Assembly: GCA_964525595.1 (NCBI GenBank)
Contig: CAZGHF010000010.1
Location: 1-28,384 of the forward strand
Source: CAZGHF01 sp964525595
GTDB lineage: Bacteria; Patescibacteriota; Minisyncoccia; UBA6257; GWB1-50-10
Direction: 5' to 3'
Length of the DNA: 28,384 nucleotides
This document shows, in pieces, positions 27,467 through 28,384 of this stretch. The first letter of the stretch is position 1; every line of letters starts with the position of its first letter. The notes under the pieces were generated by a model. The model was not told the origin of the DNA and searched no databases. It was given only the letters and a program-made list of their open reading frames with translations. The position numbers and the translations under genes were made by a program.

Positions 27467-28384
27467 ATGGCTAAGAAAATATTATTTAATGAAGAAGCGC
27501 GTGGCGCCATTAAAAAGGGCATAGATAAGCTCTCTGAAGCAGTGAAAATGACGCTTGGACCGCGAGGCCGGGCAGCAGTAATCGAAAAAGGCTATGGCGC
27601 GCCCCAGATTACCTTTGACGGCGTTACCGTCGCCAAAGAAATTGAACTTGAGGACAAATACGAAAATCTTGGCGCTGATTTCATAAAACAGGCGGCTGAT
27701 AAAACCAATGATAACGTCGGTGACGGCACGACTACTTCGGTGGTTTTAGCGCATGCCATGATTGAAGAAGGTGAAAAAGCCATTCGTGAGAAAGGCTTTA
27801 ATGTTATTCAGCTCGCCGAAGAGCTTAAGAAAAAAAGTGAGAGTATTGTTAAAAAACTTGAGAGCCAGCGGGAACTTATAAACGACAATAAAAAAGTGGA
27901 AGAAGTGGCAACACTTTCATCCAAAGACAAAGAAATCGGCAAGCTTATTGCTGAGGTGATGGGAAAAATCGGCAAAGAGGGCGTGGTTACGGTTGAGGAT
28001 TCGAATACCATCGGTAATTCATACGAGATGGTTGAGGGTCTCCAGTTTGACCGCGGCTACATCTCCGGCTACATGGTTACGAATCCGGAGCGAATGGAAG
28101 CGGCAATGGAAGAGCCTTACGTTCTTGTAACCGACAAGAAGATTTCCGCCATAAGCGATTTGCTGTCGTTTCTGGAGAAAGTGGTTCAATCCGGTAAGAA
28201 AGAGCTTTTGATTATTGCCGATGAAGTTGACGGCGAAGCTCTCGCAACGCTTGTTGTGAACAAGCTTCGCGGGACGTTCAATGTTTTGGCTGTCAAAGCC
28301 CCCGGTTTCGGTGACCGAAAAAAAGAAATGCTTGAAGATATTGCGATTGTTACCGGTGCGACTTTCATTTCCGAAGACCTAGGG
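27467..28384 (+). CDS. groEL: chaperonin GroEL, N-terminal 306 codons (runs off the window)
   Basis: The frame is open from ATG 27467 to the window end (306 codons, no stop). Seen: MAKKILFNEEARGAIKKGIDKLSEAVKMTLGPRGR, FDGVTVAKEIELEDKYENLGADFIKQAA, the ATPase motif NDNVGDGTTTSVVLAHAM, GKEGVVTVEDSN, and the apical-domain start QFDRGYISGYMVTNPERMEAAMEEPYVLVTDKKIS...LLIIADEVDGEALATLVVNKLRGTFNVLAVKAPGFGDRKKEMLEDIAI. The catalytic Asp of GDGTTT is present and the equatorial, intermediate and apical regions are in order. It folds proteins with GroES, whose gene is 14 bases upstream under a CIRCE-like operator. No Shine-Dalgarno sequence is visible. Confidence 0.97.
   Translation, partial: MAKKILFNEEARGAIKKGIDKLSEAVKMTLGPRGRAAVIEKGYGAPQITFDGVTVAKEIELEDKYENLGADFIKQAADKTNDNVGDGTTTSVVLAHAMIEEGEKAIREKGFNVIQLAEELKKKSESIVKKLESQRELINDNKKVEEVATLSSKDKEIGKLIAEVMGKIGKEGVVTVEDSNTIGNSYEMVEGLQFDRGYISGYMVTNPERMEAAMEEPYVLVTDKKISAISDLLSFLEKVVQSGKKELLIIADEVDGEALATLVVNKLRGTFNVLAVKAPGFGDRKKEMLEDIAIVTGATFISEDLG

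Noticed and set aside
1..28384. CRISPR array, insertion sequence or prophage
   Set aside because: No regularly spaced repeats, transposase, integrase or phage structural genes were seen.
1..28384. Alternative genetic code (TGA as Gly, as in Gracilibacteria)
   Set aside because: TGA ends several well-defined genes (for example the NTF2-like, HAD and ligase-precursor genes) at expected lengths and no in-frame TGA is needed inside conserved domains.

Overview
This window looks like a chromosomal segment of a Candidate Phyla Radiation bacterium, probably Parcubacteria-like. The reasons are short tightly packed genes, a secreted protein ending in the DGIDNDNDGLIDYPADIGC-type tail common in that group, several taxon-restricted small proteins, and a shortened (p)ppGpp synthetase. 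TGA is used as a normal stop. Two 10-N assembly gaps lie inside genes (1614-1623 and 10688-10697). The placement is inference from gene content, not from a search.

Layout. 1-575: a CYTH-domain protein. 590-2023: a self-contained unit with promoter, 16-codon leader peptide holding tandem Trp codons, mutually exclusive hairpins, an anthranilate phosphoribosyltransferase-like gene (split by an N gap) and a terminator; this reads as a classical trp attenuator. 2076-4957: HAD phosphatase, BtpA-family protein and a Nudix-methyltransferase fusion. 4958-7676: a second CYTH protein, a thymidylate-kinase-like fragment, a GreA-like factor, an NTF2-like protein and a HELLH protein. 7806-11275: a TolB-like lipoprotein, then a membrane-anchored protein overlapping a secreted surface protein. 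11284-13570: the most striking locus, a 69-residue peptide carrying a PFMVRFAE leader motif and an MvdC/MvdD-type ATP-grasp ligase, flanking an opposite-strand TPR gene. I read it as a microviridin-like graspetide (omega-ester peptide) system. 13602-17470: a third CYTH protein between two copies of a 46-bp repeat, then a probable six-gene run (glutaredoxin, PGI/PMI, small membrane protein, DedA-like, SOD, MgtC). 17521-21357 (minus): PLP decarboxylase, DAHP-synthase-like protein and TyrRS, with a divergent kinase-like gene. 22468-22836: GC-rich hairpins and tRNA-Leu(CAA). 22849-25233: parA, a structured 0.5-kb spacer with a 6S-like RNA candidate, then parB. 25238-28384: rsh (minus), a three-way-junction element, a CIRCE-like operator, groES and the first 306 codons of groEL.

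Expression signals split the genes into two styles. Most genes are AT-richer, lack a Shine-Dalgarno sequence, and several have the -10 box only 6-8 bases before the ATG (leaderless). Five genes (trpD-like, greA-like, the lipoprotein, the RiPP precursor and the ATP-grasp ligase) are visibly GC-richer, have strong GGAG-type ribosome binding sites, structured leaders often holding tiny upstream ORFs, and mostly their own terminators. This suggests separately acquired cassettes or a distinct regulatory class.

The two best candidates for undescribed biology are the graspetide locus and the trp attenuator ahead of a lone trpD-like gene, both in a lineage usually thought to have minimal biosynthesis.
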